Positions 37,636 to 46,178 of a stretch of 64,000 nt of DNA are shown here, piece after piece. The notes beneath the pieces are model-generated. The model did not search any database. It saw nothing but the letters and a program-made list of their open reading frames with translations, and was not told where the DNA came from. This stretch comes from Ewingella sp. CoE-038-23 (GTDB taxonomy: Bacteria; Pseudomonadota; Gammaproteobacteria; Enterobacterales; Enterobacteriaceae). The stretch covers positions 1 to 64,000 of the forward strand of contig NZ_JAZHOH010000002.1 of NCBI RefSeq assembly GCF_040419245.1, written 5' to 3'. The position numbers and the translations under genes are program-made. How positions within the stretch are numbered: the first letter of the stretch is position 1; the number at the start of each line of letters is the position of its first letter.

Positions 37636-38388
37636 TTAGGCAAGGAACTGCTTAAGCTCCGGCGTCTGAGGTGCGTTGAAAATTTGGTCAGGGGTGCCCA
37701 CTTCGTGAACTTTCCCCTGATGCATAAAGACGATGCGATCGCTGACTTTGCGCGCAAAGTTCATTTCATGAGTCACCATGATGATGGTCATGCCCTCTTC
37801 GGCGAGGGTTTCAATCACTTGTAGCACTTCGCCCACCAGCTCGGGATCGAGCGCCGAGGTGATTTCGTCACACAGTAGTACCTCCGGGTTCATCGCCAGC
37901 GCACGGGCAATCGCCACGCGCTGCTGCTGGCCCCCGGAGAGGCTGGCGGGCCACATATCAAATTTTTCCTCCAGACCGACGCGGGCCAGCAGTGTTCGCG
38001 CGGCGCGCTCCGCCGACTCTTTTTGCAGTTTTTTGACCAGCGTCGGGGCCAGCATGATGTTGCGACCCACGGTGAGATGCGGGAACAGGTTGAAGCTCTG
38101 GAAAATCATGCCGACGTTTTGGCGCAGCTCGCGCATGGCGGCCGGGTCGTCATGGCGCAAGGCCTGGCCGTCGACGGTTAACGTGCCCTGGTGAAAGCTC
38201 TCCAGCCCGTTAATGCAGCGCAGCAGGGTGCTTTTGCCCGAGCCGCTTTTGCCCAAAATGCACACCACTTCTTTGCGTTTGATCTTCAGATCAATGCCCT
38301 TCAGCACCTCATTGTCGCCAAAGCGTTTGTGCAAACCGGTGATATCAACGACCGCAAACCCGGCCTCGGTGTGGTTAATTTCGGTCAT
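37636..38388 (-). CDS. polar amino acid ABC transporter ATPase
   Basis: 250 residues. Walker A LGKSGSGKST near 42-51, Q-loop MIFQSFNLFPH, signature LSGGQQQRVAIARAL, Walker B LLCDEITSALDPE and the H-loop VTHEM. GlnQ/ArtP-type importers have this pattern. The ATG at 38388 has GGAG upstream; a GTG five codons earlier overlaps that ribosome site. The start is nested 14 bp inside the end of the permease gene. Confidence 0.93.
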   Translation of the reverse strand: MTEINHTEAGFAVVDITGLHKRFGDNEVLKGIDLKIKRKEVVCILGKSGSGKSTLLRCINGLESFHQGTLTVDGQALRHDDPAAMRELRQNVGMIFQSFNLFPHLTVGRNIMLAPTLVKKLQKESAERAARTLLARVGLEEKFDMWPASLSGGQQQRVAIARALAMNPEVLLCDEITSALDPELVGEVLQVIETLAEEGMTIIMVTHEMNFARKVSDRIVFMHQGKVHEVGTPDQIFNAPQTPELKQFLA

Positions 38389-39043
38389 GGTTATCAGCTC
38401 CACGCATTACTTGTTTTTCGAGATACCGGCTCCACAGCGAGAGCGGAAAACAGAGGATGAAATAAAGCAGCGCCACGCTGCCGTAGACCAAAAATGGTGA
38501 GAAGGTGGCGTTAGCAATAATCTGCCCAGAGCGCGTTAGCTCGACAAAGCCGATCACCGAGGCCAGCGCCGTGGCCTTCACCGCCTGCACCATAAAGCCC
38601 ACGGTGGGAGCGATGGCCACGCGCACCGCCTGCGGCAATATCACGTAGCGCAGCTGTTCGCCGAAAGAGAGCGCCAAACTGGCCGACGCCTCCCACTGCT
38701 GCTTGGAAATGCTCTCCACGCTGCCGCGCCAGATATCGGTCAGATAGGCGCTGGCGTAGAGGGTTAAACAGAGGCTGGCGGCCACCAGCGGGGTGGTATC
38801 AATGCCAAACAGCGCCAGTCCAAAGTAGGTCAAAAACAGCTGCATCAGCAGTGGTGTGCCCTGAAACAGGTTGACGTAAATCACCACGAGGATTTGCAGC
38901 CAGCGGCGATGGGACAGGCGCATGACCAGCAGGATGGCGCCGACAAGGCCGCCGCCAATAAAGGCAATCAGCGACAGCCCGACGGTCCAGCGCAGCGCCA
39001 GCAGCAGGTTGCGATAGATGTCCCACAGTGAGAAATCACTCAT
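38375..39043 (-). CDS. polar amino acid ABC transporter permease (1)
   Basis: 222 residues, about five helices, HisM/GlnP-type. N-terminal LLLALRWTVGLSLIAFIGGGLVGAILLVMRLS and the EAA loop ASASLALSFGEQLRYVILPQAVRVAIAP that docks on the ATPase. It forms the membrane channel with the second permease. Its start overlaps the other permease's stop by 4 bp. Confidence 0.92.
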   Translation of the reverse strand: MSDFSLWDIYRNLLLALRWTVGLSLIAFIGGGLVGAILLVMRLSHRRWLQILVVIYVNLFQGTPLLMQLFLTYFGLALFGIDTTPLVAASLCLTLYASAYLTDIWRGSVESISKQQWEASASLALSFGEQLRYVILPQAVRVAIAPTVGFMVQAVKATALASVIGFVELTRSGQIIANATFSPFLVYGSVALLYFILCFPLSLWSRYLEKQVMRGADNHDRN

Positions 39044-39711
39044 GATCTTTTTCCTGTTTGTGGACCAAAGATGAAGCGCGGGCCGAACCAGCCAAGAAAC
39101 TGACGCACCGCGATGGCAAGCAGCAGGTAGATCGCCGTCGCCACGATGTAAGACTCAAAGTTGCGGAAAGAGCGGCTGGCAATCAGGTTGGCGGCGTAAG
39201 ACAGCTCCTCGGTAGAGATTTGGCTACAGACCGCCGACCCCAGCATGATGATAACCACCTGACTGATCATGCTGGGCCAGACGCGCCCAAGGGCCGGGGG
39301 TAACACCACGCGGGTGAAGATTTGCCAAGGGTTGAGCGCCAGACTTTGCGCCGCTTCAATCTGGCTGCGGGGGGTGTTTTGGATCCCCGCGCGGACGATC
39401 TCTGAGCTATACGCCCCCAGGTTGAGCACCAGAGACAGGGTGCTGGCCTCGATGGCTGACAAGTGAATGCCCAGCACCGGCAGGCCGAAAAAGATAAAGA
39501 ACAACTGCACCACGTAAGGCGTGTTGCGCAGCAGTTCGACATAGCAGGCCACCAATAGCCGTAATACCCCGCGGCCGTTAGCGCGCGCCCAGCCGCTGGC
39601 GATCCCCAGACAAATACCCAAGAAGGTCGATATCAGCGTCATGACTAGCGTGATCAGGGTGCCACTGAGCAATAGCGGCCACTGCTGCAGCACGGAAGTA
39701 AAATCAAACAT
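39040..39711 (-). CDS. polar amino acid ABC transporter permease (2)
   Basis: 223 residues from the ATG at 39711 with a GGAG upstream. EAA loop is EAAQSLALNPWQIFTRVVLPPALGRVWPS. Helices at the N-terminus (LLLSGTLITLVMTLISTFLGICLGIASGW) and throughout. It is the partner of the first permease; the two are probably a heterodimer. Confidence 0.92.
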   Translation of the reverse strand: MFDFTSVLQQWPLLLSGTLITLVMTLISTFLGICLGIASGWARANGRGVLRLLVACYVELLRNTPYVVQLFFIFFGLPVLGIHLSAIEASTLSLVLNLGAYSSEIVRAGIQNTPRSQIEAAQSLALNPWQIFTRVVLPPALGRVWPSMISQVVIIMLGSAVCSQISTEELSYAANLIASRSFRNFESYIVATAIYLLLAIAVRQFLGWFGPRFIFGPQTGKRS

Positions 39712-39800
39712 AGAGACTCGGCTCCTCAAGTGGCATAAATGCCCGATAGTGGCGTTTCACTCCCCCGCCAGCGCAGTGCGGCAGGGGGAATTACTGCGGG

Positions 39801-40601
39801 TTATTCCGGTAAGTTGCCTGCCGGACCGCCCAGCCATTTCTCAGAAAGCTTATCCAGCGTGCCGTCTGCCTTGGCGGCGCGGATAATGTCATTCACCTTA
39901 GCAACCAGCTGTGGCTGGTCCTTGGGCATGCCGACGTAGCACGGCGAGTTGGCCAACATCACTTTCATATGCAGGTCGAGCTTCGGGTCCTTTTTCATCA
40001 TGGAGCCCGCCACCGGGGTGCCAATCGCCATAAACTGCGTCTGCCCGGAGAGATAAGCCGCCACTGTGCTGTTGTTATCTTCAAAACGCTGAGGAATGGC
40101 GTTTGGCGACTGGCTGGTCAGCTCTTGGTCTTCCATTGAGCCGCGCGTCACCCCGACCTTTTTGCCCGCTAACTGGGCGAAAGTGGTGATGTCCTGCTTG
40201 CTGCTGCCGAACACCGCGTCGAAGAACGGCGCATAGGCAATACTGAAATCAATCACTTTGGCGCGTTCTGCGGTTTTGCCTAATGAGGAGATAGTCATAT
40301 CGGCCTTGCCGGTTTGCAGGTAAGGCACGCGGTTCGGCGCGGTGACGGGAATTAAGGTGACTTTTACTCCTAGCTTTTGACCAATCAGCTTAGCGACGTC
40401 GACGTCAATGCCTTCCGGCTCCATAGAAGCGCCGACATAGCCGTACGGCGGGTAGTCCACCGGAATGGCGACGCGCAGGTTTTTAGCCGCCATCACTTTA
40501 TCCAGCACGTTTTCGGCGCTGGCGCTCAGGCTAAACATGGCGCTGGCCGCGCCGATTAAGACAGGTAGGACATAAGCAGCAAGTACACGACGAGTTTTCA
40601 T
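39801..40601 (-). CDS. polar amino acid ABC transporter periplasmic binding protein
   Basis: 266 residues with a signal peptide of about 29 residues (cleavage near SASA-ENV). The mature SBP-3 domain begins NLRVAIPVDYPPYGY with GIDVDVAKLIGQKLGVKV and the MTISSLGKTAERAKVIDFS ligand-binding segment. It captures a basic or polar amino-acid-like solute in the periplasm and hands it to the two permeases. The gene is followed by a 90-bp gap before the permeases. Confidence 0.92.
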   Translation of the reverse strand: MKTRRVLAAYVLPVLIGAASAMFSLSASAENVLDKVMAAKNLRVAIPVDYPPYGYVGASMEPEGIDVDVAKLIGQKLGVKVTLIPVTAPNRVPYLQTGKADMTISSLGKTAERAKVIDFSIAYAPFFDAVFGSSKQDITTFAQLAGKKVGVTRGSMEDQELTSQSPNAIPQRFEDNNSTVAAYLSGQTQFMAIGTPVAGSMMKKDPKLDLHMKVMLANSPCYVGMPKDQPQLVAKVNDIIRAAKADGTLDKLSEKWLGGPAGNLPE

Positions 40602-40703
40602 TGCGGTTATCCTGTGTAGTGAAGTGATGAATGGTTTTATTGCGCAGTCGGCTGCGCTTATAAGTTGGGCCGATGAAGGCTCTCTGGTGTTGACGCTTTA
40701 CTC

Positions 40704-41684
40704 TTATTTGGCGCTTAATTTATTGAAGTATCCGGCCCGCACGGCCATGCCAATCAGGTTGACGAAGAACCGGCAGGCGGTGATGGCGGTAATGCCGTTG
40801 AGGTCTTTTTTCGGAGTGATTTCAACGATATCCATTCCCACCACGCGGCCCTTCTTCACCAATCCGTGGATCAGTTTGCGCGCTTCGCTGTAGGTCACGC
40901 CGCCCAGCGCCGGGCCAGCCACGGCGGGCATGATGGTCGGGTCGATGCCGTCGGCATCCATGGTCAGGTAGTAATTGCCGCCGTCGGGAATGCGGCTGAG
41001 AATAGCCTCGACGCCTTCGTCATGCAGCTCATGGGCGGTGATCAGGTGGGCGCCGTAGGCCAGCGCGGCGTCTACTTCTTCCTGACGCGCGGAGCCGTTG
41101 GCACGCAGGCCGATTTGGAAGATTTCGCCGACGTGAGCCATTTCAGAGGCGCGGCGGATAGGACTGGAGTAGCCGTCGGTCACGCCATTCACCTCCTGAC
41201 GCCAGTCCAGGTGGGAATCGATTTGAATCAGGGTAATAGGGCCGATGCCGTCCAGTGCGCGCAGTACCGGGATCGGCACGCCGTGGTCGCCGCCGATAAT
41301 CAGCGGCATGCCGCCGAGGGAGAGGATTTTGCGCACCACGGTTTCTGCCGCGTCGTAATGGCCGTTGAGCTGGCGGGCGTCACCGGCGATGTCGCCGCAA
41401 TCGACCATGCGGATAGGCTGGTTGTCCATCAGCGGGCCGCCGATATCAAAGTCATAACGCTCAATGCTGCGCACGGCGCGGTCGGTCGCCTGACGCACGG
41501 CGGTCGGGGCGTTGGTCTGATCGTTGGTCACTTCATCAATCGAATACGGCGAGCCATAAGGAATGCCGAGCACGGCGATATCCACGGAATCCAGAGTATT
41601 CAGGTCGCTAACGACTTCTGAATAGAGCAGGCTTTTGTGGCCATGTTTCGGTGCGGTGGTCAGTTCTGGTTTGTAAACGCTCAT
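40704..41684 (-). CDS. agmatinase-family ureohydrolase (guanidino-compound hydrolase)
   Basis: 326 residues, ureohydrolase superfamily. Manganese ligands are visible as the histidine of IGGDHGV (near 134), the IDSHLDW cluster (near 154-160) and the MDADGIDP aspartates (near 243-249). It hydrolyses a guanidino group to urea plus amine (agmatine, guanidinobutyrate, guanidinopropionate or similar). It is first in a cluster with a polar ABC importer, RidA and an M20 deacylase. This suggests uptake and breakdown of an acylated or free guanidino compound. The exact substrate is unresolved. Confidence 0.9.
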   Translation of the reverse strand: MSVYKPELTTAPKHGHKSLLYSEVVSDLNTLDSVDIAVLGIPYGSPYSIDEVTNDQTNAPTAVRQATDRAVRSIERYDFDIGGPLMDNQPIRMVDCGDIAGDARQLNGHYDAAETVVRKILSLGGMPLIIGGDHGVPIPVLRALDGIGPITLIQIDSHLDWRQEVNGVTDGYSSPIRRASEMAHVGEIFQIGLRANGSARQEEVDAALAYGAHLITAHELHDEGVEAILSRIPDGGNYYLTMDADGIDPTIMPAVAGPALGGVTYSEARKLIHGLVKKGRVVGMDIVEITPKKDLNGITAITACRFFVNLIGMAVRAGYFNKLSAK

Positions 41685-41727
41685 CTTTATTTCCTATCAA
41701 TTAGGGTTGCTAAGGGCCGGGTAAGAT

Positions 41728-42603
41728 CTATTTGTGACTCCACCATTCGCCCATCAGCCACAGCTTCTCTTCGGTGTCGGTCACGCAGGCGCGGACATCG
41801 ACTTTCGCCGTGGCCGCCATCAGCGTGGATAAGAGTTCGCTGACTAAAAAAGCCGGCGTCATGGCGTCGAAAAACGAGGTGGTCTGCTTCTGGACCAAAA
41901 TGGTGTCACTCGCCAAACGCGCGACGGGCGAACTGGCGTCATCCGTGATGGCGACGATTTTGGCCTTTTGCTGCGCCATATATCGGGTCAACACCACGGC
42001 GCGGCGCGAATAGGGTGAAAGACTGCAAACCAGCAGTACGTCTTTCGGGCCGATGCTGTGCATCAGGGTCATCAGGCCGCTTTCACCGGCCCCTTCCACC
42101 AAAATCAGGTTGTTCTGGAAGTAGGACGCCACGTGATAAAAATGAAAGGCGATGGAGAAAGAGGCGCGCATGCCCACGCAATAAATATTGCGCGCCTGCG
42201 ACAGAGTCTTGGCCGCGCTGACAATGGAGGCCAGATTGCTGGCCTGACACAGCGACTGAATGTGGGAGATGGTGGTGTTCGCCAAATCCAGCACCAGTGA
42301 GCTTTCGCCGACCTTCTGTTTCATTTCGACCAGCGCCGACACTCTGGAGCTGTATTCATTACCTTTATTGCGCAAGGCATTGATAAAAATCTCGCGAACG
42401 TCGTCATAGCCGGAAAAGCCCAATCGCTTGGCGAAACGCGTCATGGTCGAAGGAGGAAGCCCGGCCAGCTTGGCCTGTTCACGCATCGACATCACCGCCA
42501 CTTCCTGCGGGTAATTCAGCACAAAGCTTGCCACCAGCCTTACCTGCTTGGGTAAAGACTCATACTGATCTTTGATTATCTGAACCAATGCTTGCTGTTC
42601 CAT
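41728..42603 (-). CDS. RpiR-family transcriptional regulator
   Basis: 291 residues. N-terminal HTH_6 domain (residues 1-78, VMSMREQAKLAGLPPSTMTRFAKRLGFSGYDDVREIF). The C-terminal SIS domain (about 120-260) reads NIYCVGMRASFSIAFHFYHVASY and KDVLLVCSLSPYSRRAVV. RpiR proteins often sense sugar phosphates, but here the gene leads the guanidino cluster, 43 bp before the ureohydrolase start, so it probably regulates that. Confidence 0.9.
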   Translation of the reverse strand: MEQQALVQIIKDQYESLPKQVRLVASFVLNYPQEVAVMSMREQAKLAGLPPSTMTRFAKRLGFSGYDDVREIFINALRNKGNEYSSRVSALVEMKQKVGESSLVLDLANTTISHIQSLCQASNLASIVSAAKTLSQARNIYCVGMRASFSIAFHFYHVASYFQNNLILVEGAGESGLMTLMHSIGPKDVLLVCSLSPYSRRAVVLTRYMAQQKAKIVAITDDASSPVARLASDTILVQKQTTSFFDAMTPAFLVSELLSTLMAATAKVDVRACVTDTEEKLWLMGEWWSHK

Positions 42604-42917
42604 AGGGCCTCGCCATCGATGTCTCTCTCATGATGGTTGCAACGGCCATGCCAAATTTTTTCCAGAGTGAAACAGTTGAATCAAAATCGGCTGGATATTT
42701 TTTGTGCGGAAAGCCTAAAAAGTGGCAGGGGGATTAGGTGGGTGATTTAAATGATTCACCAGAGGCGAAAAATAGTTCTGAGTGTTTTGCTGTTTGCCAT
42801 ATTGGGGGGAGTGCGAGGCATTTACCCCTGCGCCAGATTGGTGCGCAGGGGCGATCATCAAGGCGCATTTGCCACTTTTGTTGCACCTTTTGCGACATTT
42901 TGCGTCAAACGTGCAGC
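42604..42917. other. intergenic region upstream of RpiR gene
   Basis: 314 bp with no supported gene. It lies upstream of the minus-strand RpiR gene and downstream of the NmrA-like gene, so it should contain the promoter of the guanidino-compound cluster. No strong palindrome was found. Confidence 0.4.
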
Positions 42918-43892
42918 CTAGCCGTGAGGCCGCCCGAAGGTGGTGCCTTCCCCTTGCCAGCCGGTGGTCTTCAGAAATTGTTCCCACGTCAGGCTGGCGG
43001 GATTGATGCGCCGGCTCCACTCAAGGTCGCGGTCCGGGCGATAATAGCCATACTCCACGGCGTATTCGGCCATGCCCACCACTTCATCAACCAGCGCATT
43101 CATTCCGGCGAATGACGGGAAATGTTGCACCAACTCTTCACGGGTAAAGGCCGAGCTGTAGGCCGCCTTGATACCGGTCACGCGGCTAAAGGTGTCGACA
43201 ATCTCCCTGGGCGAGAGGAATTCGCCAATCACCGGCAATGACAGGCCCGCGTATTTCTCGCGATGATCCAAGATCTCTAGCACCGCTGGCCCGGTGGCGG
43301 TCAGGGGATCGACAAAGGGCGCGCGGTGATTTTCGGGTAAATACAGGGGGAAAATCAGGGTGTCGCCCTGAAGGTGCGGCTGGTAATACTCCAAAATATT
43401 GGTGTAAAAGAATGCCATATAGATGAAGGAGCTGGTGACCGGCAGGGCGCGGATATACTCCTCGACCCGGCCTTTATCGGTGAAGTGCGGCACCCACTTT
43501 TTGCCTGCGGTAATACTTTCGACATTTTCCAGCGCGGTGAAAACGATATGCTCCACGCCCGCCTCGACGGCAGCGTCGGCCAGCTCTTTGCCCAGCGGGG
43601 CTTCGTCGCTTTCAGCATAATCAGCATCCGGCGCAATGGGCGGCGTCATCAGAAAGGCGGCCCGCGCGCCTTTAAACGCCTCAACAAACTGCGTTTTGTG
43701 GCCTAACTCGAGGGGCACAGCTACCAACTCGGCACCTTGACGGGCCAGCTCCTGCGCCTCGGGGGAGTCCACGCGGCGAGTTAACGCTCGCACCTGATAA
43801 CGCTGACTTTGCAGCAGGGTTTGCACCACGCTGCGGCCCTGCTTACTCAGCGCACCGACTACGGTAATAAGGGGTTTATGAGAAGAGTTCAT
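42918..43892 (-). CDS. NmrA-like NAD(P)-binding atypical SDR
   Basis: 324 residues. Rossmann motif ITVVGALSKQGRSVVQTLL, a cofactor-selective RALTRR segment, AAFLMTPP and VEHIVFTALEN, in the order of NmrA/atypical SDRs, which often sense the NADP state or reduce quinones. It is divergent from a LysR gene across 95 bp, a frequent regulator/target pair. The substrate is unknown. Confidence 0.87.
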   Translation of the reverse strand: MNSSHKPLITVVGALSKQGRSVVQTLLQSQRYQVRALTRRVDSPEAQELARQGAELVAVPLELGHKTQFVEAFKGARAAFLMTPPIAPDADYAESDEAPLGKELADAAVEAGVEHIVFTALENVESITAGKKWVPHFTDKGRVEEYIRALPVTSSFIYMAFFYTNILEYYQPHLQGDTLIFPLYLPENHRAPFVDPLTATGPAVLEILDHREKYAGLSLPVIGEFLSPREIVDTFSRVTGIKAAYSSAFTREELVQHFPSFAGMNALVDEVVGMAEYAVEYGYYRPDRDLEWSRRINPASLTWEQFLKTTGWQGEGTTFGRPHG

Positions 43893-43987
43893 CGACTTTT
43901 CCTGCCTGATAATGGGGGTGAACTTGCATTATCAGCAGAACTCAGCGATAACAGAAATCGATTAATTTATATTAAGGAATCCATCTG

Positions 43988-44911
43988 ATGGATACCACGC
44001 GCATTGATCTCAACCTGCTGGTTACCTTTGAAGCCCTGCTTGCCGAACAGAACGTCACTAAGGCGGCGGCGCGGCTCAACCTCAGCCAGCCCGCGGTCAG
44101 CGCGCAGCTCAATCGCCTGCGCGAGATGTTTGATGACCCACTGCTGGTGCCTGCCCGGCGCGGCATGACGCCCACCGACAAGGCGCTCGAGCTGCTGGGG
44201 CCACTGCGTGATGCTTTGGACCAGCTGCGGCGCATGCTGCAAACTCATAAAGACTTTCATCCGCAGAGCGCGCAGCTGACCCTGACCATCGCCTGCACCG
44301 ACTACATTCAGGCCGCCGTGGCGATGCCGCTGGTGCTGGCTCTGCGCCAACGGGCGCCGGGCGTGCGCATTGCGCTGCGCCACTATGCCCCAGAACAGCT
44401 GGAACAGCAGCTGGCCAGCGGCGAGATTGATTTGGCGATTGCCACGCCGGAGAGCCGATACGCCCAGCTGCGAACCCGCCACTTGTTTGATGAAGACTAT
44501 GTGCTGGTGGGGCGGCGCGGGCATCCGGCACTCAGTGCCGAGTTGAGCATGGAGGCATTTGCCCAGCTGGAGCAGGTGATTGTTTCCCCCTCCGGCGGCG
44601 GTTTTACTACCCCAATCGACGAAGCGCTGGCGACCTTTGGTCTTGAGCGCCGGGTGGTGATGTCGGCGGCGTCCTTCCTTTTCGTGCCGCAAATCGTCGC
44701 CATCAGCAATCTGGTTGCGCTGGTTCCCCGGCGGCTGCTACAGCAGGTGATGACGGAACGGCTCGCGCAGGCCGAAGTCCCCTGGCTAGCGGAACAGTTC
44801 GAGGTCAGCATGATTTGGCACGAGCGCAACCACGGCCACGCCGGGCAGCGCTGGGTGCGAGAGGTGATTTTAGGGTTGGTGAAAGAGTCACAGCGGGCGG
44901 GACCCGCTTGA
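43988..44911 (+). CDS. LysR-family transcriptional regulator (NodD/LinR-like)
   Basis: 307 residues. HTH IDLNLLVTFEALLAEQNVTKAAARLNLSQPAVSAQLNRLREMFDDPLLV at 6-54. The strong LLVPARRGMTPTDKALELL follow-on is typical of the NodD/NahR branch. The effector domain begins near 100. It probably controls the divergent NmrA-like gene. Confidence 0.9.
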   Translation: MDTTRIDLNLLVTFEALLAEQNVTKAAARLNLSQPAVSAQLNRLREMFDDPLLVPARRGMTPTDKALELLGPLRDALDQLRRMLQTHKDFHPQSAQLTLTIACTDYIQAAVAMPLVLALRQRAPGVRIALRHYAPEQLEQQLASGEIDLAIATPESRYAQLRTRHLFDEDYVLVGRRGHPALSAELSMEAFAQLEQVIVSPSGGGFTTPIDEALATFGLERRVVMSAASFLFVPQIVAISNLVALVPRRLLQQVMTERLAQAEVPWLAEQFEVSMIWHERNHGHAGQRWVREVILGLVKESQRAGPA

Positions 44912-44984
44912 CGGCAATCACCGCCCCTGCCAGATTTTAACGCTTATTAACGCGATATCATGACCAACAGAAGGGATTCACTCT

Positions 44985-45374
44985 ATGCGCCATTTCATCT
45001 CATATTCGCTAATGATTAGTAGCCTTTTAGCCATATCGCCGACCATGGCAGCCAGCAAAAATGCCGAGCTGCGCTTTGATTCAGCCTGTGATTTCAAAGC
45101 GTTAAACCTGCGGGTGTTGGAAGAGGATAATGTGAATCCGGGCAGCGTGCTGCTGGAAATTAAGCTGCAAGATAAGGCGGTGAACCGCATGGCACAGGTG
45201 ACGCGTGACCATCTGCATCAGAGCCTGAATTTTTATGTTAATGGCACCAAAGTCAGCACCGCCACCGTGCAGACCGAGCTAGCCATGCAGGAGATCCAAA
45301 TCGCCGTCGATAAACCCACGGCGAAGAAGATCTTTCCGGGCCTAATGGCAACCCAGTGCAAGGCTCGGGGGTAA
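44985..45374 (+). CDS. exported protein with a SecD-periplasmic-domain-like fold
   Basis: 129 residues, signal peptide of about 22 residues (cleavage near TMAA-SK). The mature part reads LRVLEEDNVNPGSVLLEIKL, then KAVNRMAQVTRDHLHQSLNFYVNGTKVSTATVQTE. The order resembles the SecD P1 head (a beta-alpha-beta unit with an AEVTRENLGKQLAIVLDG-like helix-strand). It is not SecD itself; a stand-alone periplasmic domain is unusual. Good AAGGG ribosome site. Function unknown. Confidence 0.72.
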   Translation: MRHFISYSLMISSLLAISPTMAASKNAELRFDSACDFKALNLRVLEEDNVNPGSVLLEIKLQDKAVNRMAQVTRDHLHQSLNFYVNGTKVSTATVQTELAMQEIQIAVDKPTAKKIFPGLMATQCKARG

Positions 45375-45385
45375 CCGGCGGCCAA

Positions 45386-45724
45386 TTAAAGCAGCTTGGT
45401 CCCCAGCGGCACGTCGCCGTCGGGGACGCACAGCACTACGTCGCCATTCTGGTCGTGGAAGCCGGTCACCAGACACTCTGACTGGATCGGGCCAATCTGC
45501 TTTTTGGGGAAATTCACCACCGCCACCACCTTTTTACCCACCAACTCTTCAAGCCGGTAGTGCTTGGTTATCTGCGCGCTGCTCTTGCGCACGCCCAGCT
45601 CTTCACCAAAGTCGACGTGCAGAATGTAAGAAGGGTTTCTGGCCTTGGGGAACGCCTCGGCCTTAACGATTTTACCCACCCGCAGCTCAACCTTTAGAAA
45701 CTCAGGGAAAGTGATTTCATCCAT
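45386..45724 (-). CDS. ygjH: tRNA-binding OB-fold protein (YgjH/CsaA)
   Basis: 112 residues. EMAP-II-like OB fold: VELRVGKIVKAEAFPKARNPSYILHVDFGEELGVRKSSAQIT, then LVGKKVVAVVNFPKKQIGPIQSECLVTGF. This matches E. coli YgjH and Bacillus CsaA, small dimeric tRNA-binding proteins with suggested chaperone roles. Cytoplasmic. Confidence 0.9.
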   Translation of the reverse strand: MDEITFPEFLKVELRVGKIVKAEAFPKARNPSYILHVDFGEELGVRKSSAQITKHYRLEELVGKKVVAVVNFPKKQIGPIQSECLVTGFHDQNGDVVLCVPDGDVPLGTKLL

Positions 45725-45862
45725 AGCGACCTCTGTCTTCGTTGAATCGGTTAATTCTCTATGTTAGCGAGAATCAGCTATTTGATCCAAGTATCCAATG
45801 ATCTCTGCTTTCAATTCAATAGGCGGCAAGTTAAATAAACGAGTAACTTATTCCATTAAATA

Positions 45863-45895
45863 ATTGCTCCGGAAAAATATATTTTCTGGAGCAAT
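45863..45895. terminator. hairpin downstream of the microcin-like operon
   Basis: ATTGCTCC (45863-45870) / GGAGCAAT (45888-45895) with inner GGAAAA/TTTTCT pairing. On the minus strand it is followed by an AT-rich but not pure T tract, so it is a moderate terminator for the immunity-candidate gene. Confidence 0.55.
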
Positions 45896-45910
45896 ACCCT
45901 AAAAATTGAC

Positions 45911-46126
45911 CTATTTTATTTTTTTAAATTTCTCAGCAAACAGGTATTTAACCAAGAAGTTAGCAGCCAGAATGAAACACCCTAAGAAAACCACCGTAAC
46001 GATAATTATTGATAATTCTCTTGGGGCATTGTAACCGTGAGTAAAAGTCACTCCGGCACCGCCGAGAAAACAAGTGGCTAAGGTGAATCCGATGAAGACA
46101 AACACTGCGCGAATTAATTGATACAT
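45911..46126 (-). CDS. small two-helix membrane protein, candidate microcin immunity
   Basis: 71 residues with two predicted membrane helices (about 6-28 and 38-62), joined by a short loop GYNAPREL and ending in a basic tail KFKKIK. Size and topology match immunity proteins of class II microcins (for example CvI and MchI are of similar length). It starts 52 bp after the stop of the microcin-like gene, on the same strand. No sequence family was recognised; the assignment rests on context. Confidence 0.6.
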   Translation of the reverse strand: MYQLIRAVFVFIGFTLATCFLGGAGVTFTHGYNAPRELSIIIVTVVFLGCFILAANFLVKYLFAEKFKKIK

Positions 46127-46178
46127 ACCGTTTTACCATGAGCTGAAAAATAGGGTTTACTACTGTTTTAACAGGTTT

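Noticed and set aside
40866..41621. 251-residue open frame on the plus strand
   Set aside because: Antisense of the ureohydrolase gene, whose metal motifs are unmistakable.
43967..44692. 241-residue open frame on the minus strand
   Set aside because: Shadow of the LysR gene at 43988-44911; rich in Gln/His/Arg and without recognisable motifs.
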